Source of the DNA: an uncultured Clostridia bacterium
GTDB lineage: Bacteria; Bacillota; Clostridia; Oscillospirales; Acutalibacteraceae
NCBI GenBank assembly: GCA_946633275.1
Contig: CAMPAT010000080.1
Coordinates: 1-5,000, forward strand
DNA length: 5,000 nucleotides
Reading direction: 5' to 3'
Below the pieces are notes generated by a model that was not told the origin of the DNA, did not search any database, and was given only the letters and a program-made list of their open reading frames with translations. Positions 1 through 5,000 of this stretch are shown piece by piece (positions within the stretch are counted from its first letter, which is position 1; each line of letters opens with the position of its first letter). A program made the position numbers and the translations under genes.

Positions 1-529
1 CGCCCACGCCGAGAACGTTCTCTCCGCAAAGCTTGTAATGAACGTATCCTGCAAGAGTAGTGAGCATTGAGATATCGTTCACATGCTCCTCGCCGTTGAG
101 AATAGCCTGATAAAGATGAGCGATACTCCATCTCTGAGGGATGTTAAAATCAAACAGCTTAGTAAGCTCCGCAGCGGCGTCGGCAGTAATCGTATTGCGC
201 CACGTTCTGAACTCGGCGAGCTGCTTGCCGTTCTTATCAAACGGAAGATAGCCGTGCATCATAGCGGAAATGCCGACTGACGAAAGCTCGGTTATGTACT
301 CGCCTGTTTTCTCAAAAACTTCAAGATGAAGCTCTGCATACGCAGCCTGCAGGCCTTCCCATACCTGAGAAAGCGGATAAGTCCAAACGCCGTTTTCAAA
401 TTTATTTTCCCAAGTGTAGCTGCCTGAAGCAACAGGGTTGCAGTTTTCATCAACGAGCACAGCCTTGATTCGCGTCGAACCGAATTCAACGCCGAGCGAT
501 TCCTTGCCCGTAAGCTTATAACTACTCAT
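1..529 (-). CDS. FGGY-family carbohydrate kinase, N-terminal part (partial)
   Basis: The reading frame stays open from the ATG at 529 to the window edge, giving the first 176 residues of a protein that in this family runs to roughly 500. FGGY kinases phosphorylate sugars such as xylulose, ribulose, gluconate or glycerol with ATP in the cytoplasm. Seen here are the N-terminal phosphate-binding region [16 protein letters not shown] (about residues 12-27), the [11 protein letters not shown] stretch (88-98), FRTWRNT (107-113) and [20 protein letters not shown] (128-147). These match, as I recall them, clostridial proteins annotated as xylulokinase-like or simply as FGGY kinase/ATPase. The usual Asp of the DxGT motif is Glu here. 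A GGAGG at 536-540 sits six bases before the start, which fixes the start codon. The gene is divergent from the ECF S component. The family is secure; the sugar substrate cannot be told because the C-terminal domain is outside the window. Confidence 0.9.
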   Translation of the reverse strand, partial: MSSYKLTGKESLGVEFGSTRIKAVLVDENCNPVASGSYTWENKFENGVWTYPLSQVWEGLQAAYAELHLEVFEKTGEYITELSSVGISAMMHGYLPFDKNGKQLAEFRTWRNTITADAAAELTKLFDFNIPQRWSIAHLYQAILNGEEHVNDISMLTTLAGYVHYKLCGENVLGVG

Positions 530-546
530 AATTTTCCTCCATAAAC

Positions 547-578
547 AATATAGTTATACATTGTTATATTACTATATT
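547..578. promoter_or_regulatory. Imperfect 32-bp palindrome, possible operator of the kinase gene
   Basis: The outer arms AATATAGT (547-554) and ACTATATT (571-578) are perfect inverted copies, with a further matching inner TATA on each side. The element lies 18 bp before the kinase start codon and overlaps or directly follows its candidate -10 boxes, which is where a sugar-responsive repressor would be expected to bind. The surrounding DNA is very AT-rich, so a chance palindrome is quite possible. I do not recognise it as the operator of a named regulator. Confidence 0.3.
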
Positions 579-601
579 ATTAAATATAATTCAAGTCTCA
601 A
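566..601 (-). promoter_or_regulatory. Candidate promoter(s) for the FGGY kinase gene
   Basis: Two overlapping, mediocre sigma-A-like pairs can be read on the minus strand. One is TTGAGA (601-596), 16 bp, TAATAT (579-574). The other is TTGAAT (594-589), 17 bp, TAATAT (571-566). Each box matches the consensus at about four positions. Because the region is AT-rich, the choice between them is not secure. Confidence 0.35.
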
Positions 602-617
602 ATTTATTACAATTATC

Positions 618-645
618 TTGACATACCGGCGAAACGGTGTATAAT
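618..645 (+). promoter_or_regulatory. Strong sigma-A promoter of the ECF S-component gene
   Basis: A perfect TTGACA (618-623) and a perfect TATAAT (640-645) are separated by 16 bp. Transcription should start near 651-653, giving an untranslated leader of about 95 nt before the ATG at 748. A consensus promoter with a long leader suggests that control, if any, acts after initiation, for example on the RNA. Confidence 0.85.
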
Positions 646-659
646 AAAGGCGCATTGTA

Positions 660-726
660 TCCGCAGAGGGAAATAAACTCCCTCGGACCGCCCTGTTTTG
701 TGTTTGACAGACGCAGTCTGGAACAG
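660..726 (+). promoter_or_regulatory. Structured 5' leader of the ECF S-component mRNA
   Basis: Two stem-loops can be drawn in the leader. The first pairs GAGGGA (666-671) with TCCCTC (679-684) around a 7-nt loop, and extends by TCC (660-662) with GGA (685-687) across a 3-nt bulge. The second pairs CTGTT (693-697) with AACAG (722-726), enclosing an inner hairpin of CAGAC (708-712) and GTCTG (716-720). No T-tract follows, so it is not an ordinary terminator. ECF S-component genes for vitamins are often under riboswitch control, but I could not match this leader to the TPP, FMN, THF, cobalamin or preQ1 classes that I know. It may be an unassigned regulatory RNA or simply a leader that folds by chance. 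Confidence 0.4.
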
Positions 727-747
727 TAGCAGAAAGGAAAACTAAAT

Positions 748-1338
748 ATGAAACAAAACACAAGAAAAATCGCAGGTATCGGACTGTTCATTGCGATTGT
801 GGTCGTGCTGCAGCTCACAAGCGCTGCAATCAAATTCGGCGTATTCAGCATTACGCTCACGCTCGCACCGATTATCATCGGCGCAGCTCTTTACGGTCTC
901 GGAGCAGGGGCAGTACTCGGACTCGCATTCGGAATTGCAGTTCTTATCTCCGGCGACGCAACGCCGTTCCTCGCAATCAGCCCTGCAGGCACAGTAATCA
1001 CAGTACTGCTCAAGGGCGCGCTCGCAGGTCTTGCGGCGGCAGCAGTATTCAAGGCTGTTGAAAAGAAAAGCAAACTCGCTGCAGTAATCACGGCAGGCGT
1101 TACGGCACCTGTAGTAAACACGGGAATTTTCCTTCTCGGCTGCGTAGTATTCTTCCTGCCGACTATCAACGAATGGGCAGCAGCCGCAGGAGTGGAAAGC
1201 GCAGGAAAGTTTATGCTAACAAGCTTTGTAGGACTCAATTTCCTCGTTGAGCTTGCAGTAAACCTCGTGCTTTCAACAGTAATCGTAAGAATAATCAACG
1301 TGCTGCAAAAGCAGCTCAAAAAAAGCGAAGCAGAATAA
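748..1338 (+). CDS. ECF transporter S component (substrate-binding membrane subunit)
   Basis: A 196-residue, very hydrophobic protein with about six membrane segments (roughly residues 8-28, 33-50, 52-68, 76-103, 110-138 and 157-186) and a lysine-rich cytoplasmic C-terminus. The size, the helix layout and the stretch LAPIIIGAALYGLGAGAVLG (39-58) fit the ECF S-component family (PF12822-like). These proteins bind a vitamin or related small molecule with high affinity and pass it inward with the shared EcfA/A'/T module. No ATPase or T gene is adjacent, so this is a lone S unit of the group II type. The ATG is preceded by AAAGGA (733-738) with a 9-bp gap, and a consensus promoter lies at 618-645. 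The substrate is not readable: pantothenate, folate, riboflavin and queuosine-precursor transporters share this fold. Family confidence is high, substrate unknown. Confidence 0.88.
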   Translation: MKQNTRKIAGIGLFIAIVVVLQLTSAAIKFGVFSITLTLAPIIIGAALYGLGAGAVLGLAFGIAVLISGDATPFLAISPAGTVITVLLKGALAGLAAAAVFKAVEKKSKLAAVITAGVTAPVVNTGIFLLGCVVFFLPTINEWAAAAGVESAGKFMLTSFVGLNFLVELAVNLVLSTVIVRIINVLQKQLKKSEAE

Positions 1339-1342
1339 TTAA

Positions 1343-1368
1343 AGCAGGTCACTTCAATGTGACCTGCT
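1343..1368. terminator. Bidirectional intrinsic terminator between convergent genes
   Basis: A perfect 10-bp stem, AGCAGGTCAC (1343-1352) with GTGACCTGCT (1359-1368), closes a 6-nt loop. It lies 4 bp after the ECF gene stop and 3 bp after the stop of the convergent flavoprotein gene. A short T-run follows on the plus strand (1370-1373); on the minus strand the following bases are TT then AATTATT. Both tracts are short, but the stem and its place between two convergent stops make shared termination likely. Confidence 0.85.
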
Positions 1369-1371
1369 ATT

Positions 1372-2967
1372 TTAATGCTCGTCTGTCAAAACTGCGTGAG
1401 CGCACTTAATTCCGTCAACCGCGGCGGAGACTATTCCGCCTGCGTATCCTGCGCCCTCGCCACAGGGGTAAACGCCGCTGATGTTGCATTGCAAAAACTC
1501 GTCGCGCACAATGCGCACGGAGCTTGACGAGCGCGTTTCGGGAGCAGTCAGAACTGCGTCATACAGATTAAATCCGTTTAACTTTTTATCCATCTCAACG
1601 ATTGCGCTTTTCATAGTATGTGAAACCTTTTCAGGCAGGCACTCGTCGAGATTTGTGAGCGTCACACCGACAGGATAAGTCGGCTCAACATCGCCGAGGG
1701 CGGTGCTTTTTTTATTTTGCAGAAAGTCGCCGACAAGCTGCGCAGGAGCTTTGTATCCGCCGCCTGCGAGCTCATATGCCCTGTGCTCAATTTCACGCTG
1801 ATAGTATATTCCTGCAAGCGGATGTTCGCTCGGAAAATCCTTCGGCTCAATGCCGACGAGGAGCGCGGAATTTGCGTTCTCGCCGTCGCGTGCAAGCGAG
1901 CTCATACCGTTTACGATAACACCCTCTTTTTCGCTTGCCGCTGCAACAACAGTACCGCCGGGGCACATACAAAATGTGTACGCTCCCCTTTCGTGCAAAC
2001 CGTGGCATGAAAGCTTGTAATCAGCCGCGCCGAGCTTCGGATGGTCGGCAAATTTGCCGTACTGCGCCTTATTGATAAGGCTCTGCGGATGTTCAATTCT
2101 TGCGCCTACTGAAAACGGCTTTTGTATGATTTCAACGCCCATATTATAGAGCATTTCAACCGTATCGCGCGCGCTGTGACCTATTGCCATAATGACGCTG
2201 TCCGTCTCTATATCAACACTCTCGCCGTGGTGAACATACCTTACGCCGTGCACAAATCCGTTTGCGACAAGCAGCTTTTCGAGTTTGCTTTCAAGGCGGA
2301 CTTCACCGCCGAGACGCTCAATTTTTTTGCGTATATTCTTAACTACTACAGCAAGCCTGTCCGTGCCGATATGCGGCTTTGACGAATAAAGGATTTCCTC
2401 AGGCGCGCCCGCTTCATAAAGCTCGTCAAGCACCTTGCGGATAAACGGACTTTTTATTCCCGTCGTGAGCTTACCGTCGGAGAAGGTACCTGCGCCGCCC
2501 TCGCCGAACTGCACGTTTGACTCCTCGTCAAGCTTCGCCTTAGTCCAGAATTCGCTGACATCCTTCTGTCGCGCGTCAATGTCTTTTCCGCGTTCAAGGA
2601 TAATCGGGCGCAGTCCTGCCTCGGCAAGAACAATTCCTGCGAGCATACCTGCAGGACCGAAGCCGACAACTATAGGTCTGAACTGCGAATTCCTGTTGTT
2701 TACAGGAATTTCGTATCTGTAAGGCTTAACAAGCTGAACCTTGTTCGACTTTGCTTTGCTTACAATCTGCGACTCGTCAAGCGCAATTTCAACGTCAACG
2801 CTGTAAGTAAAATGGACGTTATCCTTACGCCGGGCGTCAACGCTTTTCTTAAAAATCGTAAGCGATTTTATATACTTTTCATTAATTTTAAGAGCCTTTG
2901 CCGCCTTTGTGCGCAAAAGCTCTTCGCTGTCATCAAGCGATAATTTTATCTCGTTAATTCTAATCAT
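1372..2967 (-). CDS. FAD-dependent oxidoreductase, COG2509-type (NAD(P)/FAD-dependent)
   Basis: A 531-residue cytoplasmic flavoprotein. An N-terminal domain of about 90 residues, which opens IRINEIKLSLDD, precedes the FAD-binding Rossmann motif VVGFGPAGMLAGIVLAEAG (100-118, with G102, G104 and G107) and the acidic strand end ILERG (123-127). Further along come GEGGAGTFSDGKL (155-167), a second nucleotide-fold strand MAIGHSARDT (260-269), TFCMCPGG (331-338), APETRSSS (475-482) and a C-terminal FAD-contacting stretch PCGEGAGYAGGIVSA (501-515). This architecture and length match the uncharacterised COG2509 'FAD-dependent dehydrogenase' family. It has no signal peptide or membrane helix, and no iron-sulfur CxxCxxC cluster is seen. 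It is the second gene of an operon with the HI0933-like gene, 9 bp away. Its AGGA ribosome binding site overlaps the upstream TAG, suggesting translational coupling. The reaction and substrate are unknown. Confidence 0.9.
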   Translation of the reverse strand: MIRINEIKLSLDDSEELLRTKAAKALKINEKYIKSLTIFKKSVDARRKDNVHFTYSVDVEIALDESQIVSKAKSNKVQLVKPYRYEIPVNNRNSQFRPIVVGFGPAGMLAGIVLAEAGLRPIILERGKDIDARQKDVSEFWTKAKLDEESNVQFGEGGAGTFSDGKLTTGIKSPFIRKVLDELYEAGAPEEILYSSKPHIGTDRLAVVVKNIRKKIERLGGEVRLESKLEKLLVANGFVHGVRYVHHGESVDIETDSVIMAIGHSARDTVEMLYNMGVEIIQKPFSVGARIEHPQSLINKAQYGKFADHPKLGAADYKLSCHGLHERGAYTFCMCPGGTVVAAASEKEGVIVNGMSSLARDGENANSALLVGIEPKDFPSEHPLAGIYYQREIEHRAYELAGGGYKAPAQLVGDFLQNKKSTALGDVEPTYPVGVTLTNLDECLPEKVSHTMKSAIVEMDKKLNGFNLYDAVLTAPETRSSSSVRIVRDEFLQCNISGVYPCGEGAGYAGGIVSAAVDGIKCAHAVLTDEH

Positions 2968-2974
2968 AGCTATA

Positions 2975-2978
2975 TCCT
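2975..2978 (-). promoter_or_regulatory. Ribosome binding site overlapping upstream stop codon
   Basis: AGGA (2978-2975 on the minus strand) is embedded in the TAG stop (2979-2977) of the HI0933-like gene and stands 7 bases before the ATG of the COG2509-type gene. Ribosomes ending the first gene are placed to start the second, so the two proteins are probably made in a linked ratio. Confidence 0.6.
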
Positions 2979-4083
2979 AAAATGAGGAAATCTTATCAGC
3001 CGCGGCGATACCGCTGTTGAAAGCGTAATCGAGGTTAAAGCCGCCGCATTCAAACTGATTGTCCGTAAGCTCGCCGACTATGAACAGACCGTCGCAGAGC
3101 TTTGACTCGTTCGCGTCCTTAAGCTCGCTGAGCGGTACTCCGCCCTTCGTAATCTGAGCGTAATCATAGCCCTTTGTGCCCGTGATAATGAGCTTCCAGT
3201 TCTTTATGTACTTAGCCGTTTTTGCGCCGTCTCCATCCGTCTGGCGCTGAAGCACAACGCAGAGCTTGTGCGGAAGAATTCCGTCAAAGCAGCCGAAGCT
3301 GTTGTAGTGTACAATAAGTTCCCTTTCGCTCATAGATGGAACGAAGTCTATAATTGCGTGACATCTGTCCTCGCCGCTTTTAAGCCGCTTGTCGCTGATA
3401 TGCTGCGAGAGATTCATAGTCACTATTCCCGAAATTCCGTATTCGGTAAAGAGAAGCTCGCCGTAGTCCTCTGCAATTATGTCGCCGTTAGTCTCAATTT
3501 TAACCGTACACTTTGCGCGCACACCCTTGAGAACTCTGCAGTTTTTGCTCGAGGATTTCAGCTGAACAAGCGCAGGAGAAAGCTCAGTAACGCTGTGGCC
3601 GAAAGCCTCGGCAAGTGCATATCCGCTACCGTCGGAGCCGAGTGCGCTCTGCGCCATTCCGCCCGTCGCAAGCACAAGATAATCGGAAGTAAAGACGCCC
3701 TTATCCGTAAAAATGTTGAACTGTCCTCCGAGCTTTTCAACCCTGCTGACATTACACGAAGTGACGATATCAACGCCGAGCTGCTCACAAGCTGAAAGCA
3801 TAACTGTCACAACGCTTTGCGCCTGATTTGAATAAGGGTACATCCTGCCCTCTCCGCTCTCCCTGAGCACAAGTCCGAGCGACTCGAAAAATTCCTTCGT
3901 CGTGTCAAATCCTGCGGCGTTTTTATTCGTTATATTACACCTTCCGTTGCCCGTTGCGTGAATTTTCTTACACGCCTCGTCGAGATGTTCAAGCACGGTA
4001 ACCTCAAGGTCGGGATTATTCTGTTTTATCCTTACAGCGCACGCTATGCCTGAAGCGCCGCCGCCGATTATAACAACATTCAT
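2977..4083 (-). CDS. HI0933/BaiN-like flavoprotein (NAD(P)/FAD-dependent oxidoreductase)
   Basis: From the ATG at 4083 the protein has 368 residues and begins directly with the FAD-binding strand MNVVIIGGGASGIACA (GGGxSG at 7-12), as expected for the family. Other family marks are KKIHATGNGRCNITN (39-53), LATGG (138-142) followed by QSALGSDGSGY (145-155), LFTEYGISG (211-219), TGTKGYDYAQITKGGV (301-316) and the C-terminal FAD-binding GLFIVGELTD with CGGFNLDYAFNSG (332-341, 346-358). The frame is open upstream to an ATG at 4143, but that start would add 20 residues ahead of the Rossmann strand. A GAGGG (4089-4093) lies 5 bases before 4083, so I chose 4083. The protein is somewhat shorter than the roughly 400 residues usual for the family, mainly between the NITN motif and the following helix. 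Family members include BaiN, proposed to act in bile acid metabolism, but most have no proven reaction. It heads an operon with the COG2509-type gene. Confidence 0.9.
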   Translation of the reverse strand: MNVVIIGGGASGIACAVRIKQNNPDLEVTVLEHLDEACKKIHATGNGRCNITNKNAAGFDTTKEFFESLGLVLRESGEGRMYPYSNQAQSVVTVMLSACEQLGVDIVTSCNVSRVEKLGGQFNIFTDKGVFTSDYLVLATGGMAQSALGSDGSGYALAEAFGHSVTELSPALVQLKSSSKNCRVLKGVRAKCTVKIETNGDIIAEDYGELLFTEYGISGIVTMNLSQHISDKRLKSGEDRCHAIIDFVPSMSERELIVHYNSFGCFDGILPHKLCVVLQRQTDGDGAKTAKYIKNWKLIITGTKGYDYAQITKGGVPLSELKDANESKLCDGLFIVGELTDNQFECGGFNLDYAFNSGIAAADKISSF

Positions 4084-4088
4084 AAATT

Positions 4089-4093
4089 CCCTC
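4089..4093 (-). promoter_or_regulatory. Ribosome binding site that fixes the start of the HI0933-like gene
   Basis: GAGGG on the minus strand, 5 bases before the ATG at 4083. The alternative upstream ATG at 4143 has only AT-rich sequence and AAAGG about 13 bases ahead of it, and it would lie on or upstream of the candidate promoter, so the inner start is preferred. Confidence 0.7.
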
Positions 4094-4114
4094 AAAATTA
4101 AAACGTTCTCTACA

Positions 4115-4143
4115 ATACTAATATAATTCTGCCGAAAAAGCAA
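4115..4143 (-). promoter_or_regulatory. Candidate promoter of the two-flavoprotein operon
   Basis: On the minus strand TTGCTT (4143-4138) and TAGTAT (4120-4115) are 17 bp apart, giving a leader of about 25 nt before the chosen start at 4083. Both boxes are only partial matches to the sigma-A consensus, and other AT-rich hexamers nearby could serve instead. Confidence 0.35.
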
Positions 4144-4203
4144 GAAATTTTTACCTTTGGTTTGTTATATATAAATAAAACAAAATTACAAATTAAAAAA
4201 ATC

Positions 4204-4232
4204 TTGACTTATTATACCAATTGTGGTATTAT
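4204..4232 (+). promoter_or_regulatory. Sigma-A promoter of rpmG-secE-nusG, with inverted repeat
   Basis: TTGACT (4204-4209) and TATTAT (4227-4232) are 17 bp apart, each one base from consensus. Transcription should start near 4239, leaving a leader of roughly 110 nt. An inverted repeat, ATACCA (4214-4219) and TGGTAT (4224-4229), fills the spacer and overlaps the -10 box, which could be a repressor site or chance. Confidence 0.75.
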
Positions 4233-4239
4233 TGCCTTA

Positions 4240-4351
4240 CCTCGTTTTGGGTTTTATTTTTTTGCCCTTTTGGTATGACAGCGGATATGCGTTGTATCCT
4301 CTGCCACGGCGAGGGAGATTTTCATCGAAATAACATAGGAGGTGCTGATTA
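4240..4351 (+). other. Long untranslated leader of the rpmG mRNA
   Basis: This stretch has no open reading frame of note. It contains a T-rich tract (about 4244-4273) and then a GC-richer part where GGATA (4283-4287) can pair with TATCC (4295-4299). CCTC (4298-4301) can pair with GAGG (4311-4314), with GC/GC pairs inside. The same GAGG, with the C before it, can also pair with CCTCG (4240-4244) at the predicted 5' end of the transcript. AGGAGG (4337-4342) is the ribosome binding site of rpmG, 9 bases before its ATG. Known leader-binding proteins or an attenuator cannot be assigned from sequence alone. Confidence 0.4.
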
Positions 4352-4501
4352 ATGAGAGTTAAAATCACTTTAGCTTGCACTGAATGCAAACAACGCAACT
4401 ACAACACAATGAAAAACAAGAAAAACACACCCGACAGACTTGAAATGAACAAGTACTGTCCTTTCTGCAAGAAACACACTCTTCACAGAGAGACGAAGTA
4501 A
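4352..4501 (+). CDS. rpmG: 50S ribosomal protein L33
   Basis: A 49-residue basic protein beginning [17 protein letters not shown], the standard L33 opening. Four cysteines form two CxxC pairs (C9/C12 and C36/C39, the latter in YCPFCKKHT), so this is the zinc-binding form of L33 rather than the cysteine-free form. It is a small component of the large ribosomal subunit near the E site. Length and sequence are normal for the family. A strong AGGAGG (4337-4342) precedes the ATG. It is the first gene of the conserved rpmG-secE-nusG cluster, 12 bp before secE, and is expected to be highly expressed from the promoter at 4204-4232. Confidence 0.97.
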   Translation: MRVKITLACTECKQRNYNTMKNKKNTPDRLEMNKYCPFCKKHTLHRETK

Positions 4502-4513
4502 TCGGAGGAAAAA

Positions 4514-4900
4514 ATGGCTGAAGATAAGAAGAACAAGAAGTCAGCTAAAAAGTCTGACAAGAAGTCTGATAAAAAGGCTCGTAAAAATCCCTTCAAGTCA
4601 ATGGCAGCATTTTTCAAGAGTGTAAGAAGCGAAGGCAAAAAGGTCGTATGGCCCGGAGCTAAGGAAGTTTTCAAGAACACTCTTGTAGTACTCGTCGTAA
4701 TTCTCATCGTAGGTGTAATCATCTTTGGTATTGACCAGGGTCTTGCAGGAATTATGAAATTCACCAAGAACAAGGCAGCAGAGAGAACATCTGCATCAGA
4801 ATCAACGACTGAGCAGACCACCGCTGAGGCTCTTGAAGAGAACACAGAACAGGATACCACAGCTGCAACTACAGACGACACCACAAAGGCAGCCGAATAA
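4514..4900 (+). CDS. secE: Protein translocase subunit SecE, with extended termini
   Basis: SecE is the small essential partner of SecY in the membrane channel that exports proteins. The conserved core is clear: an amphipathic helix and hinge, AAFFKSVRSEGKKVVWPGAK (31-50), with the family's KKVxWP motif, then EVFKNT and one membrane helix (about 57-80). The total of 128 residues is well above the 60-80 common in Gram-positive SecE. The excess is a lysine-rich N-terminus with repeated KKSDKKSDKK (about 12-21) and a C-terminal tail of about 40 residues rich in Thr, Glu and Ala (88-128) with no hydrophobic segment. In the usual topology the N-terminal stretch is cytoplasmic and the tail extracytoplasmic. 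GGAGG (4504-4508) stands 5 bases before the ATG. The gene lies between rpmG and nusG, as is normal. Confidence 0.96.
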   Translation: MAEDKKNKKSAKKSDKKSDKKARKNPFKSMAAFFKSVRSEGKKVVWPGAKEVFKNTLVVLVVILIVGVIIFGIDQGLAGIMKFTKNKAAERTSASESTTEQTTAEALEENTEQDTTAATTDDTTKAAE

Positions 4901-4917
4901 TAACAGGGAGGCTCTTT

Positions 4918-5000
4918 ATGGAAGAAGCAAAATGGTATGTTGCGCATACTTTTTCAGGTTACGAGAACAAGGTCGCAAGCGACCTTCAGCTCAAGGTTCA
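4918..5000 (+). CDS. nusG: Transcription termination/antitermination factor NusG, N-terminus (partial)
   Basis: Only the first 27 codons are in the window. They begin EEAKWYVAHTFSGYENKVAS, which matches the opening strand and helix of the NusG N-terminal (NGN) domain, whose family signature is WYvvhtysGyE-K. NusG binds RNA polymerase, modulates pausing and termination, and links transcription to translation. GGGAGG (4906-4911) lies 6 bases before the ATG, and the start is 17 bp after the secE stop, so it belongs to the same operon. The rest runs off the window edge. Confidence 0.95.
   Translation, partial: MEEAKWYVAHTFSGYENKVASDLQLKV

Noticed and set aside
11..22. Perfect 12-bp palindrome GAGAACGTTCTC
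   Set aside because: It lies inside the kinase coding region, encodes ordinary residues (GENVLG) and does not match the Firmicutes LexA box; a partial copy near 4100 is probably coincidence.
891..1352. 153-residue minus-strand open frame opposite the ECF S gene
   Set aside because: It is a low-complexity Ser/Thr/Ala-rich translation that mirrors the codon pattern of the membrane protein, has no plausible ribosome binding site and would run through the terminator hairpin.
3268..3795. 175-residue plus-strand open frame inside the HI0933-like gene
   Set aside because: It is antisense to a gene with clear family motifs throughout; its translation shows no recognisable domain and it has no promoter or good ribosome binding site.
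4084..4143. Upstream ATG (4143) as start of the HI0933-like protein
   Set aside because: The added 20 residues precede the FAD-binding strand that normally opens this family, and the better ribosome binding site serves the ATG at 4083.
4270..4320. Possible tRNA or known riboswitch in the rpmG leader
   Set aside because: No cloverleaf, T-arm sequence or acceptor stem can be drawn, and no riboswitch core motif that I know is present.
4483..4947. 154-residue minus-strand open frame opposite secE
   Set aside because: Its hydrophobic, Ser/Val-rich translation is the reverse complement of the lysine- and threonine-rich ends of SecE; secE itself has family motifs, a ribosome binding site and conserved neighbours.

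Overview
The window looks like chromosomal DNA of a Gram-positive, clostridial (Firmicutes) gut-type bacterium, most likely of the Ruminococcus/Oscillospiraceae kind. This is inferred from the consensus sigma-A promoters, the strong GGAGG ribosome binding sites, the rpmG-secE-nusG order, a lone ECF transporter S component, and the resemblance of the proteins to clostridial families. It holds seven genes, two of them cut by the window edges, and no sign of mobile DNA, CRISPR, rRNA or tRNA.

Region 1 (1-529, minus strand) is the N-terminal third of an FGGY-family carbohydrate kinase. Region 2 (530-747) is a divergent promoter region. On the minus side it has an AT-rich, palindromic promoter for the kinase. 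On the plus side it has a near-perfect sigma-A promoter and a leader of roughly 95 nt that can fold into two hairpins, leading into region 3. Region 3 (748-1338, plus strand) is a six-helix ECF-type S component, a membrane substrate-binding subunit whose energising subunits are not in the window. A compact hairpin (1343-1368) ends it and also ends the convergent operon that follows.

Region 4 (4083-1372, minus strand) is a two-gene operon of FAD-dependent proteins from two different flavoprotein families: an HI0933/BaiN-like protein followed 9 bp later by a COG2509-type protein. The ribosome binding site of the second overlaps the stop codon of the first, which suggests coupled translation. 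Neither protein has a known specific substrate that can be read from the sequence.

Region 5 (4084-4351) is a second divergent promoter region. It holds a good sigma-A promoter with an inverted repeat over its -10 element and a roughly 110-nt leader. Region 6 (4352-5000, plus strand) is the classical rpmG-secE-nusG cluster: ribosomal protein L33 (four-cysteine zinc form), the SecE translocase subunit with unusual low-complexity extensions at both ends, and the first 27 codons of the transcription factor NusG.

Most of the window is ordinary housekeeping or metabolic DNA. The points most worth a second look are the structured leader in front of the ECF S component, the extended SecE, and the pairing of two flavoproteins. 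I see no convincing previously undescribed system.
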